Part shown: positions 9,123-18,625 of the stretch, in pieces | Position numbering within the stretch: the stretch's first letter is position 1 | Layout: every line of letters begins with the position of its first letter | Assembly: GCA_023391425.1 (NCBI GenBank) | Contig: JAEWAX010000041.1 | Span: 134,949 to 198,948 of the forward strand | Length of the DNA: 64,000 bases | From: Bacillota bacterium | Lineage (GTDB): Bacteria > Bacillota > Clostridia > Acetivibrionales > DSM-1351 | Direction of reading: 5' to 3' | Translations under genes and position numbers: made by a program | Notes under the pieces: model-generated | Told to the model about the DNA's origin: nothing | Databases searched by the model: none | The model's input: only the letters and a program-made list of their open reading frames with translations

Positions 9123-10466
9123 TTAATTATCTACAACTATCCTCTTATTTTGCCAAACCTTTGACTTCCAGCGTTTGATAAAAATTGTTGCTCGGACAGA
9201 TTCATCCACTGCATATGCAATCCATATGCCCATCAAAGCCATATTTAATTTTGAGCCTAAAATATAGCATAGTGAAACGCTTATCCCCCACATAGATATT
9301 ATTGCTACCATCATTGGAAATCTGACATCTCCAGATGCGCGGAGGCCATTTCCTAGTGAGTGATTGAAGGATCTCGCCATTTCAATGAACATATTGATGA
9401 TAAACAGCATACTTACGGCATTTATAATTTTCTCATCATTGGTAAACAAGCTTAAAAGTTGAAATCTAAACAATATAACCGTCAATGACACAACACTACC
9501 TACAATCAATGCAAGTCTGGAATTTCTAAAACCGGTATCATATGCCTCTTTCATTTTACCTGCACCAACCAAATGCCCTATAAGTATTTGTGTTCCCTGT
9601 CCAATTGAGTAGCTAATAGTACCAACAAAGTTTGTAATGTTCTGAACATATACAATTCCAGTAATAGCATATGCTCCAAAGGATGCAACAATATATGTTG
9701 TAGCGATTTGTGACAAAGTGTATGCTATAGATTCTCCTGCAGCAGGGGTGCCTATTTTTAAAATGCCTTTAAGAATATCTGTTGGAAATGGTCTAAAGTT
9801 CTTGAAACTGAAATGTATTCCAATGTTACGTTTTAGTACAGCAGCTAACATTATAACTCCAAGTGTCTGACTGAGTATTAGCGAAACTGCAACTCCTCGA
9901 ACACCCAGAACAGGAAGCCCAAATGGTTGAAATATGCATATGTAATTACCTATGACATTAGAAATGTTTACACCAAACGCTACAAACATAGGAAATTGCG
10001 TGTATCCATAACTTCTGGATATAGCTGACATAGCAGACATCAGCGCTTGTGTAAAAGACATTCCCCCTACAATAGATAAATATTGATATCCAAGTTCTTG
10101 TATTTGTGGTGTTAAGTTCATCATACTTAATATGAATGGTGCCACAATTATTAGAAGTATGCTGGCAACCAATCCAAAAATAAGGTTTATAGCTAAGGAT
10201 ACATTAGCAACCTTGGAGGCCATCTTTAGCTGTCCAGCGCCTACATACTGACTCACAGTTATGGCAGTTCCAAGGCTGACTATGCCATACATTACATATA
10301 ACATATTGATTAGCTGATTAGACACACCAACTGCACCTACTGCCTGATCAGAAAACTTGCTAAGCATGAATATATTTACATTACCTAATAGCATTCTGAG
10401 AAAGGATTCTATATATATGGGCCATGTTAAGCTGAGTATATCTGAATAGCCTTTTCGTATCTTCAT
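9123..10466 (-). CDS. MATE-family efflux transporter
   Basis: This 447-residue protein has about twelve hydrophobic segments arranged as two six-helix halves, the standard MATE layout. It opens with the family-like DILSLTWPIYIESFL and contains AVGAVGVSNQLINM in the first half and TGIVYVQNITNFVGTISYSIGQG in the second. MATE proteins exchange cations or protons for drugs or metabolites at the cytoplasmic membrane. It lies 147 bases downstream of the GH53 gene on the same strand, so it may be transcribed with the galactan genes, but a substrate link is only a guess. The start has a GAGGT site. Confidence 0.93.
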   Translation of the reverse strand: MKIRKGYSDILSLTWPIYIESFLRMLLGNVNIFMLSKFSDQAVGAVGVSNQLINMLYVMYGIVSLGTAITVSQYVGAGQLKMASKVANVSLAINLIFGLVASILLIIVAPFILSMMNLTPQIQELGYQYLSIVGGMSFTQALMSAMSAISRSYGYTQFPMFVAFGVNISNVIGNYICIFQPFGLPVLGVRGVAVSLILSQTLGVIMLAAVLKRNIGIHFSFKNFRPFPTDILKGILKIGTPAAGESIAYTLSQIATTYIVASFGAYAITGIVYVQNITNFVGTISYSIGQGTQILIGHLVGAGKMKEAYDTGFRNSRLALIVGSVVSLTVILFRFQLLSLFTNDEKIINAVSMLFIINMFIEMARSFNHSLGNGLRASGDVRFPMMVAIISMWGISVSLCYILGSKLNMALMGIWIAYAVDESVRATIFIKRWKSKVWQNKRIVVDN

Positions 10467-10613
10467 ATGTGTTATGACCTCGTTTTATTAATTTATACTG
10501 TGAATATGGTCACTAAATTAATTTGAAAGCTAGAGGATATACCTCCTATGCCAAATTTTCTCTGGTGTCCAGAAGGTATTTCTATCCTGTTCAACTCAAG
10601 TACATCCGCCTCT

Positions 10614-12005
10614 TTATGCATGCATCTTAAAAATATCCAATGACCACAGTGCATTTCCCTTGAAGTCAAACAAGGTCTGATCATCCCATTCACAGCCCTC
10701 TCCATTTTTCCAGCCTGCACCTTTTACAGGAATAAAATCAGGCTGCCAGTAGAAGAACCCTACTCCTTTACTGTTTGGCAAGCTTTTTAATTCATAAATT
10801 ATAGCCTGCAACACATTTGCCTGGTTTTGTATTGATGGAGGATACTCCTCCGGTATATTTGTATATGGGAAGGATGAAGCATTCAGCTGCTCATCTCCAT
10901 TTTCTGTCGTATATGGGTAGGCCACTTCTGCTACAACTATCTCCTTTTCATACCTCGTACAGAGGTCCTTTATATTATTGCTAAAATCACTTATAGCTCC
11001 ATGCCATATTGGATAATAAGATAACCCGATCATGTCATATTCAACGTTTCTTTCTTTCAGCTTGTCATAGAAATAACGACTTCTGTCGTTATCTCCTCCT
11101 CTTTCTATATGGATAATTGTCTTAATTGATTCATTAACAGCCTTCGCAGCACTAATTCCGGTCTTTAATAATGTACAAAGCTTATCCCATTGCTCTGGTG
11201 TATCAAATTCTTCAGAGGTCCTGGCTACATCCCACATCATTCCATTTGTTATTTCATTGCCTATCTGGACCATTTCAGGCGTAGTTCCCTGTTGCTTTAA
11301 GCTACTCAAAACATCATATGTAAAATCATAAAGTGCGGCATTTAGCTGTTCAAAGCTTAAACCCTTCCAATCTTCAGGGATGAATTGTTTACCAGGGTCA
11401 GTCCACCAATCGCTATAGTGGAAGTCAATGAGGAGCTTAAATCCCATATTGGAAGAACGTTTTGCCATTTCCAGCACATGCACTTTATCGTTATATCCTG
11501 CAGGATCACTATTTGGCAGACCCGGTTTATTCCAAACCTTTAGACGTATATAATTGCAACCTTGCTCCTTCATTATTTTAAGACAATCCTGTTGCTCCCC
11601 TCTTCTATTAAAATATTTTCCACCAAAGTCTTCAATCTGTGGTAGATGAGATAAGTCTGCACCTGTGATAAAATCTTGAGCTGCTCCAGTATATACTGAT
11701 AATTTACTAATCAAGCCCTTATCTTCGTTACAAACTTCATTTGCCAATGTTATTCTCAGATACTGAGCAGCCGCCATTATTGGATGAGTTGAAACTTCAT
11801 TCTCTACAACATATTCTTTTTGTTTTGAAAGTGCAATCCAATTTATATCATCTAAAGAAAGCTCTAAAGTATATCTGCATTCCTCGGCATTAATCCATTT
11901 TATTTCAATTTCCTCAATATATTGCTTACTCTCAAGATCTACTTCCCACGAGCGTCCACTTACGTCATAAGATACTTCTTTTCCAATTGCAATATCTTTT
12001 CTCAC
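10614..12005 (-). CDS. GH53 endo-beta-1,4-galactanase, cytoplasmic, with N-terminal beta domain
   Basis: The GTG start (12003-12005) follows a GAGGG site. Residues 1-107 look like a discoidin/F5-F8-type beta-sandwich, a likely glycan-binding module. From about 112 (FITGADLSHLPQIE) the protein is a GH53 barrel. The predicted acid/base is Glu251 in VQIGNEITNGMMW, and the nucleophile is Glu360 in VVAEVAYPYT. The C-terminal GVGFFYWQPDFIPVKG segment is also typical. GH53 enzymes cut beta-1,4-galactan of pectin side chains. Most are secreted, but this one lacks a signal peptide, so it probably trims imported galacto-oligosaccharides. It lies downstream of GH35 in the same operon, separated by a palindromic element. 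Confidence 0.9.
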   Translation of the reverse strand: MRKDIAIGKEVSYDVSGRSWEVDLESKQYIEEIEIKWINAEECRYTLELSLDDINWIALSKQKEYVVENEVSTHPIMAAAQYLRITLANEVCNEDKGLISKLSVYTGAAQDFITGADLSHLPQIEDFGGKYFNRRGEQQDCLKIMKEQGCNYIRLKVWNKPGLPNSDPAGYNDKVHVLEMAKRSSNMGFKLLIDFHYSDWWTDPGKQFIPEDWKGLSFEQLNAALYDFTYDVLSSLKQQGTTPEMVQIGNEITNGMMWDVARTSEEFDTPEQWDKLCTLLKTGISAAKAVNESIKTIIHIERGGDNDRSRYFYDKLKERNVEYDMIGLSYYPIWHGAISDFSNNIKDLCTRYEKEIVVAEVAYPYTTENGDEQLNASSFPYTNIPEEYPPSIQNQANVLQAIIYELKSLPNSKGVGFFYWQPDFIPVKGAGWKNGEGCEWDDQTLFDFKGNALWSLDIFKMHA

Positions 12006-12091
12006 ACCATCGCCCTCATTTCATTTTAATTGTTGGATGTATTCTTATATTAGTTTTATTCAATTACACATGCTTAGTCCTAGATTGTGAT

Positions 12092-12138
12092 TTCTAAGAT
12101 TCAGATGGAGCAAAAGCTCCTCCCTCTGAATCTAAGAA
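12092..12138 (-). repeat. Dispersed palindrome element, copy b, between GH35 and GH53
   Basis: On the minus strand it reads TTCTTAGATTCAGAGGGA, then GGAGC-TTTT-GCTCC, then ATCTGAATCTTAGAA. The long stem is nearly perfect. The first bases include the GH35 stop codon TAG. It matches the first hairpin of copy c (18245) and the hairpins of copies d and e. It lacks a T-run, so it is not a textbook terminator, and it sits inside an operon. Confidence 0.7.
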
Positions 12139-14471
12139 TTCTGCTTATATATACTCACCTTATACCATGGTACTGCTTTTATGGAGGCTTTTGCTAATTG
12201 CTCCTCTTTGATTTCATGTACAAAGCTTATAACAGGATCAAAGATAACCTCGCTCCCCTTTTTATAAGGTATTATGTGAAGGTACATGTTATTTTGCGCA
12301 ATACTTGGTTGTATCCTTTTTAGCCCAATCTCCCATGTTTCACCATTACAAAAATTATCACTTACAAGTACCCCATTTACAAATGCACTTCCTACATTGC
12401 CTTGGTAATCAATTTGTAAAAACACCTCATCAGTTCCATCAAATATGTTTTGTGGAAACTTAATATTATAATTTCCTGTATCAAATTCTCTTATTTCAAT
12501 TTCAATCTGTTTTTGCTGAACATCAATTTCGTAGGTTTCAAATATTCCGGTTATAGTTAATGATTTTTTCAAATTCCCATTGATACTACAAAGCTCCCCT
12601 TCAATTGGAGGGAATATATTTAAGCTACAGGCTTTGCCATCCCTGATACTTGCCTCAATTTTCCCATCCTCAGCAAGAAGGTCTGCCTCTGAAACAATGA
12701 TTCTATCCTGCCCCCAGAGCTTGAATTTCCACAATTTAAGAGCCTGCCCTCTTGTTAGAGTACAGATTCTAGTTTCAATACCCTCCATTGAAACTATTGA
12801 AATGACCGAATCCGTTCCAGGCTTAACATGTACATCTATAAGAGTTCCATCCTCACGCACTATTCCTCCTTCTACAGAAATATCTCCAACACTAACATCA
12901 GAGAAGCAATATTCGCTCTCCATTCCATCTAACGCAAAAAAGAAGTAGGTTCTCCTTTTACCATCAAAAATACTTGTTATTAATTGAGTGGTTGCATATT
13001 TTAATATTGTATCGCCTATATTCATATTAAATGGAAGTATTGCTGAAACATTCTTTTTGAGTGAAAGCCCACTCTGTCTAGGTATCATTAAGCTCTCTTT
13101 AGGCATGTCCAACAAAATTTTTATATCATTAATATCCTTCATTTCAAAGTGATCTTGATAGTTTATGAGAAAAATAAAGCCTGTTCCATCCTTTTGACGA
13201 ATAGCATACCTTAAGTTTTCGTTGTCTGTTGGGATTAAGCTTTCCGCTTCTTTTGGCAACAGAGTACCCATTGGGCAAAGTGTTTCCTGACATTCCTCCA
13301 GAAAGTAGAATAAAGGCTTTAGCATCTTATACGAATTCGTTATCTGTCCGTACTCTCCAATAGGTGCTTGGAAGTTGTAGGAGATTTTTGGAACTACTCT
13401 TTCATTCAAATATCCATGTTTGCCAATAGGGTTCGTTCCATCATGGAACATGTAATATCCAATAAAGTTGCAGCCTCCAGCAATTTTTATTATTGTAGCA
13501 GCCTCTACGCTCTCAGGCTCAACAACAAACCTGTATTTGTACCAGCATGCCATCCCTCCCCCCAATTCACAGCAAGCATATGGATATTTTTCGAGGGCAT
13601 AAGGTGGTTTAAACTCTACACATTTGCTGTTATTATCATGAAAGCTTTGGATTAAGTACTCGTTAGTGGGGGCATGATCTACTCCTTCATTTACAACCCA
13701 TGGGCAGAAAGAATATCCTCCATATAGTGGAAGTGTCTCTTCCTCAATAAAGGACGCTCCACCCCAGCCTGTACAGGTATATATAGGAACCTCCATACCT
13801 GCTTCTATTGCAAGCTTCTTCAAGGTTTTAATATGTTCGACACCGTCACGTCCTATTTCCAGCCATTCATAATCCTTCATCACCATAAACTCCCATGGTG
13901 GAGATGCATGCATATGCTCATTCTCGAGCTGAATTCCTATAACAGGGCCATTGTCCTTGAACATTTGTCCCTCAACCTGTCTTCCTATTTCATTAAAAAA
14001 CCTTTTTGTATAGGACAAATACTCAGGTGAGTTAGACCTTATCGCAAAAGGCCTTCCATAAAGCCAATCTGGTATACCTCCATTTCGGACTTCCCCATGG
14101 CAAAACGGCCCTATTCTAAGAATCACATATATATTATTCTTCCGGCATAAGTCTACAAAATAGCGAAGATTTTTATTACCCTCCCAGGTGAAGATCCCTT
14201 CCTCCTCTTCATGGTGATTCCAGAAAACATAGGATGAGATTATATTGACTCCTGAAGCTTTGATCTTTCTAATTTCCTGCTCCCAATATAAGTATGAACA
14301 TCTTGAAAAGTGAAACTCTCCGCATATTCCAAAGAAAGGCTTGTTATTCCTTTCAATATAGTAATTTGTAAGGCTTATTCGTTCACCTTTTGGGTTAGTA
14401 CCACCCATTTTTAGATGGCCTCGATATATTTCCTTTTCTCTTGTATCTATATTAATATGATATGTACGCAT
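12132..14471 (-). CDS. GH35 beta-galactosidase, cytoplasmic
   Basis: The start is taken as the ATG at 14469-14471, which has an AGGAG site. The frame stays open to 14534, but that extension has no ribosome binding site. The 779-residue protein has the GH35 catalytic barrel: YYIERNNKPFFGICGEFHFSR at its start, the acid/base Glu185 in GIQLENEH, and the nucleophile Glu302 in ACCELGGGMACW. Beta-sandwich domains occupy the C-terminal half. GH35 enzymes remove terminal beta-galactose. There is no signal peptide. With GH53 and the adjacent importer this fits conversion of galacto-oligosaccharides to galactose inside the cell. It is transcribed between the solute-binding protein and GH53. Confidence 0.92.
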   Translation of the reverse strand: MRTYHINIDTREKEIYRGHLKMGGTNPKGERISLTNYYIERNNKPFFGICGEFHFSRCSYLYWEQEIRKIKASGVNIISSYVFWNHHEEEEGIFTWEGNKNLRYFVDLCRKNNIYVILRIGPFCHGEVRNGGIPDWLYGRPFAIRSNSPEYLSYTKRFFNEIGRQVEGQMFKDNGPVIGIQLENEHMHASPPWEFMVMKDYEWLEIGRDGVEHIKTLKKLAIEAGMEVPIYTCTGWGGASFIEEETLPLYGGYSFCPWVVNEGVDHAPTNEYLIQSFHDNNSKCVEFKPPYALEKYPYACCELGGGMACWYKYRFVVEPESVEAATIIKIAGGCNFIGYYMFHDGTNPIGKHGYLNERVVPKISYNFQAPIGEYGQITNSYKMLKPLFYFLEECQETLCPMGTLLPKEAESLIPTDNENLRYAIRQKDGTGFIFLINYQDHFEMKDINDIKILLDMPKESLMIPRQSGLSLKKNVSAILPFNMNIGDTILKYATTQLITSIFDGKRRTYFFFALDGMESEYCFSDVSVGDISVEGGIVREDGTLIDVHVKPGTDSVISIVSMEGIETRICTLTRGQALKLWKFKLWGQDRIIVSEADLLAEDGKIEASIRDGKACSLNIFPPIEGELCSINGNLKKSLTITGIFETYEIDVQQKQIEIEIREFDTGNYNIKFPQNIFDGTDEVFLQIDYQGNVGSAFVNGVLVSDNFCNGETWEIGLKRIQPSIAQNNMYLHIIPYKKGSEVIFDPVISFVHEIKEEQLAKASIKAVPWYKVSIYKQNS

Positions 14472-14580
14472 ATTATTTCTCCTATATTTAAAAATATAAT
14501 ATGCAAAGCGTTGAAATCCTTTAATCTCTAACAAATTGCATTGTTTCTAACCATTTGACCAAATTTAGTGCTATCAAGCA

Positions 14581-14630
14581 AAATAGCTGCTCCCAATAGA
14601 ATTTTATATTTTATGAGAGCAGCTATTTTA
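14581..14630 (-). terminator. Hairpin after the solute-binding protein gene
   Basis: AATAGCTGCTC pairs with GAGCAGCTATT across a 26-base loop, with a short TTTT after the stem on the minus strand. It follows the solute-binding protein gene. It may terminate partially, or protect the 3' end of that abundant mRNA. Confidence 0.7.
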
Positions 14631-14671
14631 TGTATTCATATATTAATTATGCTTACTACATTTATTACATT

Positions 14672-16288
14672 TTACTTCTGGCTTGCTTTGAATGTATCTG
14701 TCTGAGTTTTCATTTCAGCCATAAGCTTGTCAACACCAGCAGCATTTAACTTCTTCTCAAAAGTCGCCCAAGCAGCATCAACATCCTTAACCATACCCAA
14801 TGCAATAGGATTGTAGTACTGAACTAAAACTGCATTAGTGTTTGCAACTTCAGTTTTTACTTTACCAGTATCTGGAGAGAATGCTGCGTATACATATGGA
14901 GAAACCTGTTTCTTAGCATCTTCTCTTAACTTAATATATGCGTCGCTCCATGAAGCTTGTACCTTAAGTAAATCTTTGTTTGTAAACCACCAACCAGCAC
15001 TATCTGGTGCATAAGTGTTTTTGTCTGAAGTTACTCCATCAGGAAGTGTGACTTTACCATCTTTTAATACATAGTGAGTGCCTTCAACTCCGTAGTATGC
15101 TAAATTATCATAATCAGGATCTTCCATAATTAAATCCATTGCCATCATAACTCTTTCTGGATTCTTACATTTTGAAGCTATTGCCCAGCCATTGTTTATA
15201 AATGAGTCCATTGGGTAAGTTCCCTTTGTGCTAATACCAGGCATGACTTTAATTTCCCAACCATTTGCAGCTGCTTTATCAATAGTAGATTGAATATCAT
15301 TTGTATTACCAAAAGCTACTGCTGACTTGCCTTGTTCAAATGAATCTTTACTACGTACTTTATTTGAATATGCATTTCTGTTTATATATCCTTTGTCATA
15401 CCAAGTCTTCATAACTTTTGCAGCAGCTTTATAACTATCAGCAACACCTGGATCAGTCATCTTTACAAGAGTACCTGTTACATCATCTGTATCAACAATG
15501 ATACCAGAACCACCGCTTGTTGCCGCTAATAAATCCTGGTAGTACTTTGATGTTGAAAATAACTGATAAAACATAGGTCTTCCATTATCAATAGAACTAT
15601 CAATATTAAGTGGTATCATACTTGGTTCATTTTTCTTAATAGCCTCTAGGTATGGCTCAATAGTTGTCCAACCAGTTACTTCAGGAACATTGTACTTCTT
15701 TCTTAAATCTTCTCTGATTGCAAATTCGTTAACCTTCTTATCAGGTGTAGCGGTTGAAACCATGTAAGATTTGCCATTAATTAAAGTTTCTTTAATAGCT
15801 GCTGTATCTTTAACTGCTGCATAGTGCTTTGGCATATATGTCTGTAGCATATCTGTAGTTATTTCTTTGAAAGCACCTTTAGATGCTTCTTGACCGTAGT
15901 ATGCCCAGTTTGCTGTGTATATCCAATCAATATTTTCACCAGAAGCTAATACTAGAGGATACTTTGACTGAAGATCTCCCCAGCCAATGTAGTTAATAGT
16001 CATAGTTGCATTAATATCTTTCTTGAGTTTTTCATTCATCTTTTCCATTACAGCATCCATACCTTGAAGACGATCACCAATTAGATATCCTATTAGTTCT
16101 ACTTCTTTACTTGTGTCAATTTTAGTAGCTCCTGTTTCTGTTGCCACAGCTGTTGTGTTTACTGTAGCTGTTGAAGCTGATGTTGTATCCTCAGTTGAAG
16201 CTTTGCTACCGCAACCAGTTAATCCTGTAGATAACACTGTCGCAAGTGCTAATGCTAAACAAAATGGTTTTAATTTTCCTGTACGCAT
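14672..16288 (-). CDS. Sugar ABC transporter solute-binding lipoprotein 1 (DUF3502 type)
   Basis: The 538-residue protein has a lipoprotein signal ending LTGC, then a Thr/Ala/Ser-rich linker, then an extracellular family-1-type binding fold. It belongs to the LplA/DUF3502 group usually paired with LplB/LplC permeases, judged by GYLIGDRLQGMDAVMEKMN near the start and the C-terminal VQYYNPIALGMVKDVD. It should capture an oligosaccharide outside the cell and deliver it to the permeases encoded just upstream. A second close paralogue is encoded at 18626, and the two align over their full length. Gene order around GH35/GH53 suggests beta-galacto-oligosaccharide as the ligand. That ligand is inference. 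Confidence 0.9.
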   Translation of the reverse strand: MRTGKLKPFCLALALATVLSTGLTGCGSKASTEDTTSASTATVNTTAVATETGATKIDTSKEVELIGYLIGDRLQGMDAVMEKMNEKLKKDINATMTINYIGWGDLQSKYPLVLASGENIDWIYTANWAYYGQEASKGAFKEITTDMLQTYMPKHYAAVKDTAAIKETLINGKSYMVSTATPDKKVNEFAIREDLRKKYNVPEVTGWTTIEPYLEAIKKNEPSMIPLNIDSSIDNGRPMFYQLFSTSKYYQDLLAATSGGSGIIVDTDDVTGTLVKMTDPGVADSYKAAAKVMKTWYDKGYINRNAYSNKVRSKDSFEQGKSAVAFGNTNDIQSTIDKAAANGWEIKVMPGISTKGTYPMDSFINNGWAIASKCKNPERVMMAMDLIMEDPDYDNLAYYGVEGTHYVLKDGKVTLPDGVTSDKNTYAPDSAGWWFTNKDLLKVQASWSDAYIKLREDAKKQVSPYVYAAFSPDTGKVKTEVANTNAVLVQYYNPIALGMVKDVDAAWATFEKKLNAAGVDKLMAEMKTQTDTFKASQK

Positions 16289-16343
16289 TCAAAATTCCTC
16301 CTATTATTATATTTATTTATTAACATCTGGAAATTATCCAGTA

Positions 16344-17267
16344 TTAACCCTTTACAGATCCTATAGTTACACCTTTTACAAAGTACTTCTGAACAAAAGG
16401 ATATAGGAATACAATCGGACCAGCTGATACTACTGTCATCGCCAGTTTTAGTGTCTCTTTAGGCATATCAAGTCTTGCAACATAGTTAACCATGTTAGCT
16501 GCTATATTTGTACTTGATAGAATTTGATATAAAACATATTGTAATGGGAATAGCTTATCATTTTGCATGAACATCATTGCTGTCCACCAATCATTCCAGT
16601 AATTAAGTGCGGTAAACAAACCGATTGATGCTAAAGCTGCTTTAGACAATGGAAGCACCATTTGAACATATATTCTGAAATCACCAGCTCCGTCAATTTT
16701 TGCTGATTCAACAAGAGAATCGGGTATCGACCCCTTTATAAAATTTCTAAGAATTAATATATTCATTGCACTAAACATTGGAACTAATAATAGTACCAAA
16801 ATACTATCTTGTAGATGAAGGGTATTTGACACAATTATATGATAAGGAGCTAATCCACCATTAAATAAGGTTGTAAAGAATATGAAGAAAGCTAAGGCAT
16901 TTCTATATTTAACTTCTTTTCTAAACATTACGTATGCCGCCATTGTTGAAAGGAATAGTGATATTACAGTACCTACTACTGTTATGAAAATTGTAACTCC
17001 ATACGCCCTAAGTATCTTCTGTGGATAGTTGAATATCAATTTATATGCCTCTACTGAAAACTCTTTAGGAATCAGTGAAAAACCATTATTTAATATGTAA
17101 TGCTCAGAGACAAAGGAATTTATAAGCAAAATAACAAATGGCGCTAGAGTGATTAGTGCTATAATACAAATAAATCCATATGATATAATATCTAAAGCAG
17201 CACGATCTGCTGACTTTTTCAAGGTTAACCAACTCGCTTTCAAAAATATATTTTTAGAACAATGCAT
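16344..17267 (-). CDS. Sugar ABC transporter permease, LplC/MalG type
   Basis: This inner-membrane permease has six hydrophobic segments and the EAA loop ESAKIDGAGDFRIYVQMVLPL, which contacts the ATPase. It ends with the family-typical FVQKYFVKGVTIGSVKG. The ATG at 17265-17267 overlaps the preceding permease gene by 14 bases; an alternative TTG start lies at 17277-17279. No ATPase is encoded nearby, as is usual for this family, so a shared MsmX/UgpC-type ATPase elsewhere in the genome would energise it. Its partner is the permease at 17254-18183. Confidence 0.92.
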   Translation of the reverse strand: MHCSKNIFLKASWLTLKKSADRAALDIISYGFICIIALITLAPFVILLINSFVSEHYILNNGFSLIPKEFSVEAYKLIFNYPQKILRAYGVTIFITVVGTVISLFLSTMAAYVMFRKEVKYRNALAFFIFFTTLFNGGLAPYHIIVSNTLHLQDSILVLLLVPMFSAMNILILRNFIKGSIPDSLVESAKIDGAGDFRIYVQMVLPLSKAALASIGLFTALNYWNDWWTAMMFMQNDKLFPLQYVLYQILSSTNIAANMVNYVARLDMPKETLKLAMTVVSAGPIVFLYPFVQKYFVKGVTIGSVKG

Positions 17268-18183
17268 TCTCGTTATCAATTTTCTTTACTATTCCATTAA
17301 CTATGAGGATAATGATAAAGCACAGTACTGATTGATAAAAGCCTGCTGCAGAAGCCATCCCAAAATCTTGTGTCCCCATTAAGGATCTAAACACCAGTGT
17401 GTCAACGATGTCAGTGGCATCCAATAACATTCCATTTTGTCCAATAACGTTGTAGAACATATCGAATTCTCCTCTGAGAATTCTTCCGACTCCCATCAAA
17501 ATAAGTGTAATAATCGTTGGTTTTAACAAAGGTAATGTAATTTTTATTATCTTTTGGAACTCATTTGCACCATCTATAGTAGCTGCCTCATAACATTCCT
17601 GATCTATTCCCATTATGGCTGCTAAGTACAATACACTTCCGTAACCTACCCATTTCCATACATAGAGCAGAGGAAGCAAAAACCTCCAATAATTCGGATT
17701 TGCGTATATATCTATAGACTCTTTGCCAACGCTCTTAAGAACATTATTTACAAGACCGTAATCATAATTGAAGAAGTTATAAATAAAAGCTGCAACTACA
17801 ACCCATGATATAAAATATGGTAGAAACAAGAATGTCTGTGTTATTTTTTTGAACCATTTTCTTGTTATTTCTGATATAAATATTGCCGTAATTATTGAGA
17901 AAACTGTGTATGATACTAAAAATAACAAATTATACGATATTGTATTCTTTGTTACTAGCCATGCCTTTCCTGATGAAAAGAAAAATTTAAAATTTTCTAT
18001 TCCATTCCAAGGGCTAAACAATATACCATCCGAAATGTTATATTCCTTAAATGCTAGTACAATCCCACCCATAGGTACATAAGCAAATATTATGAAGTAC
18101 AGTGCGACCGGTAAGAACATGAGGTATAAAACTTTGTTTTTCGAAAGTTCTTGAAGTACGCCTCTGCCTTTTCTTAAATCCAT
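17254..18183 (-). CDS. Sugar ABC transporter permease, LplB type
   Basis: The 309-residue protein has six hydrophobic segments. It has the N-terminal VLYLMFLPVALYFIIFAYVP of LplB-type permeases and the EAA loop YEAATIDGANEFQKIIKITLP. The ATG has an AAGGAG site. The 3' end overlaps the LplC-type gene, indicating translational coupling and a heterodimeric channel. About 440 bases separate it from solute-binding protein 2, and this gap carries a structured repeat (copy c) and two terminator-like hairpins. The permease pair may therefore have its own promoter, or be expressed far below the binding protein. Confidence 0.92.
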   Translation of the reverse strand: MDLRKGRGVLQELSKNKVLYLMFLPVALYFIIFAYVPMGGIVLAFKEYNISDGILFSPWNGIENFKFFFSSGKAWLVTKNTISYNLLFLVSYTVFSIITAIFISEITRKWFKKITQTFLFLPYFISWVVVAAFIYNFFNYDYGLVNNVLKSVGKESIDIYANPNYWRFLLPLLYVWKWVGYGSVLYLAAIMGIDQECYEAATIDGANEFQKIIKITLPLLKPTIITLILMGVGRILRGEFDMFYNVIGQNGMLLDATDIVDTLVFRSLMGTQDFGMASAAGFYQSVLCFIIILIVNGIVKKIDNENALF

Positions 18184-18244
18184 TATTTACCACTCCTTAT
18201 CCTTGTGCAATTAATTAGTGCATTAACTATAGTAATGTATGTAA

Positions 18245-18368
18245 ACAGAGTTCTTAGGTTCCGAGGGATCTTTTCCATCGAAATCTTAGAAATAGTAATC
18301 CCGGGTCGTAGCGACGCTTATTTCCACTTGAAGAGTGAGTATTAGCGGCAGTAGACATCGGATAAATC
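18245..18368 (+). repeat. Dispersed structured element, copy c (two hairpins)
   Basis: The first hairpin is TTCTTAGGTTCCGAGGGATC...CCATCGAAATCTTAGAAA. A second branched hairpin follows, with GCGACGCTTA / TATTAGCGGC, an ACT-tgaag-AGT tip, and an outer arm from AATCCCGGG to CATCGGATAA. Both parts recur in the same order in copy e (61838-61945, minus strand). It has no coding potential. Confidence 0.65.
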
Positions 18369-18489
18369 GTTACTGATTCTTTCTACAATCATATTTTATA
18401 ATCATGGAGGTTTATTTTAAACGCCATAGAATTACTATTATCTTTGAAATATTATGATGTTTTTGATAAAACTACTGTCGATAGCATAA

Positions 18490-18537
18490 AAATATGAGCG
18501 ACGCAAAACTACTAAAAAGTAGCGAGTGGCTCTCCTT
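18490..18537 (+). terminator. Terminator-like hairpin on the plus strand
   Basis: The hairpin has a GAGC/GCTC outer pairing, CGC/GCG, and an inner CTACT-AAAA-AGTAG stem, followed by six T residues. No plus-strand gene precedes it within 300 bases. If functional, it would end a transcript coming from the structured element copy c. It shares GCAAAACTACT with the terminator at 8632. Confidence 0.5.
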
Positions 18538-18549
18538 TTTTCCTTGAAT

Positions 18550-18600
18550 AAAAAATAGTCGATGAAATTTCGGTTGTCATTCCGATTTTTCATTGACTAT
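18550..18600 (-). terminator. Rho-independent terminator after solute-binding protein 2
   Basis: On the minus strand ATAGTCAATGAAAAATCGG pairs with CCGAAATTTCATCGACTAT, followed by a run of six T residues. It lies about 25 bases after the stop codon. Confidence 0.85.
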
Positions 18601-18625
18601 CATTATTTGCATATATTTTATTAAT

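Noticed and set aside
10493..10720. 75-codon minus-strand frame after GH53
   Set aside because: It overlaps the end of GH53 out of frame, has no good start and no recognisable domain.
18490..18537. Cyclic-di-GMP (GEMM) riboswitch, because of a GACGCAAA-like stretch
   Set aside because: The other conserved parts of that aptamer (CACGCACAGGGCAAACC-type segment and receptor helix) are absent. A plain terminator explains the hairpin.
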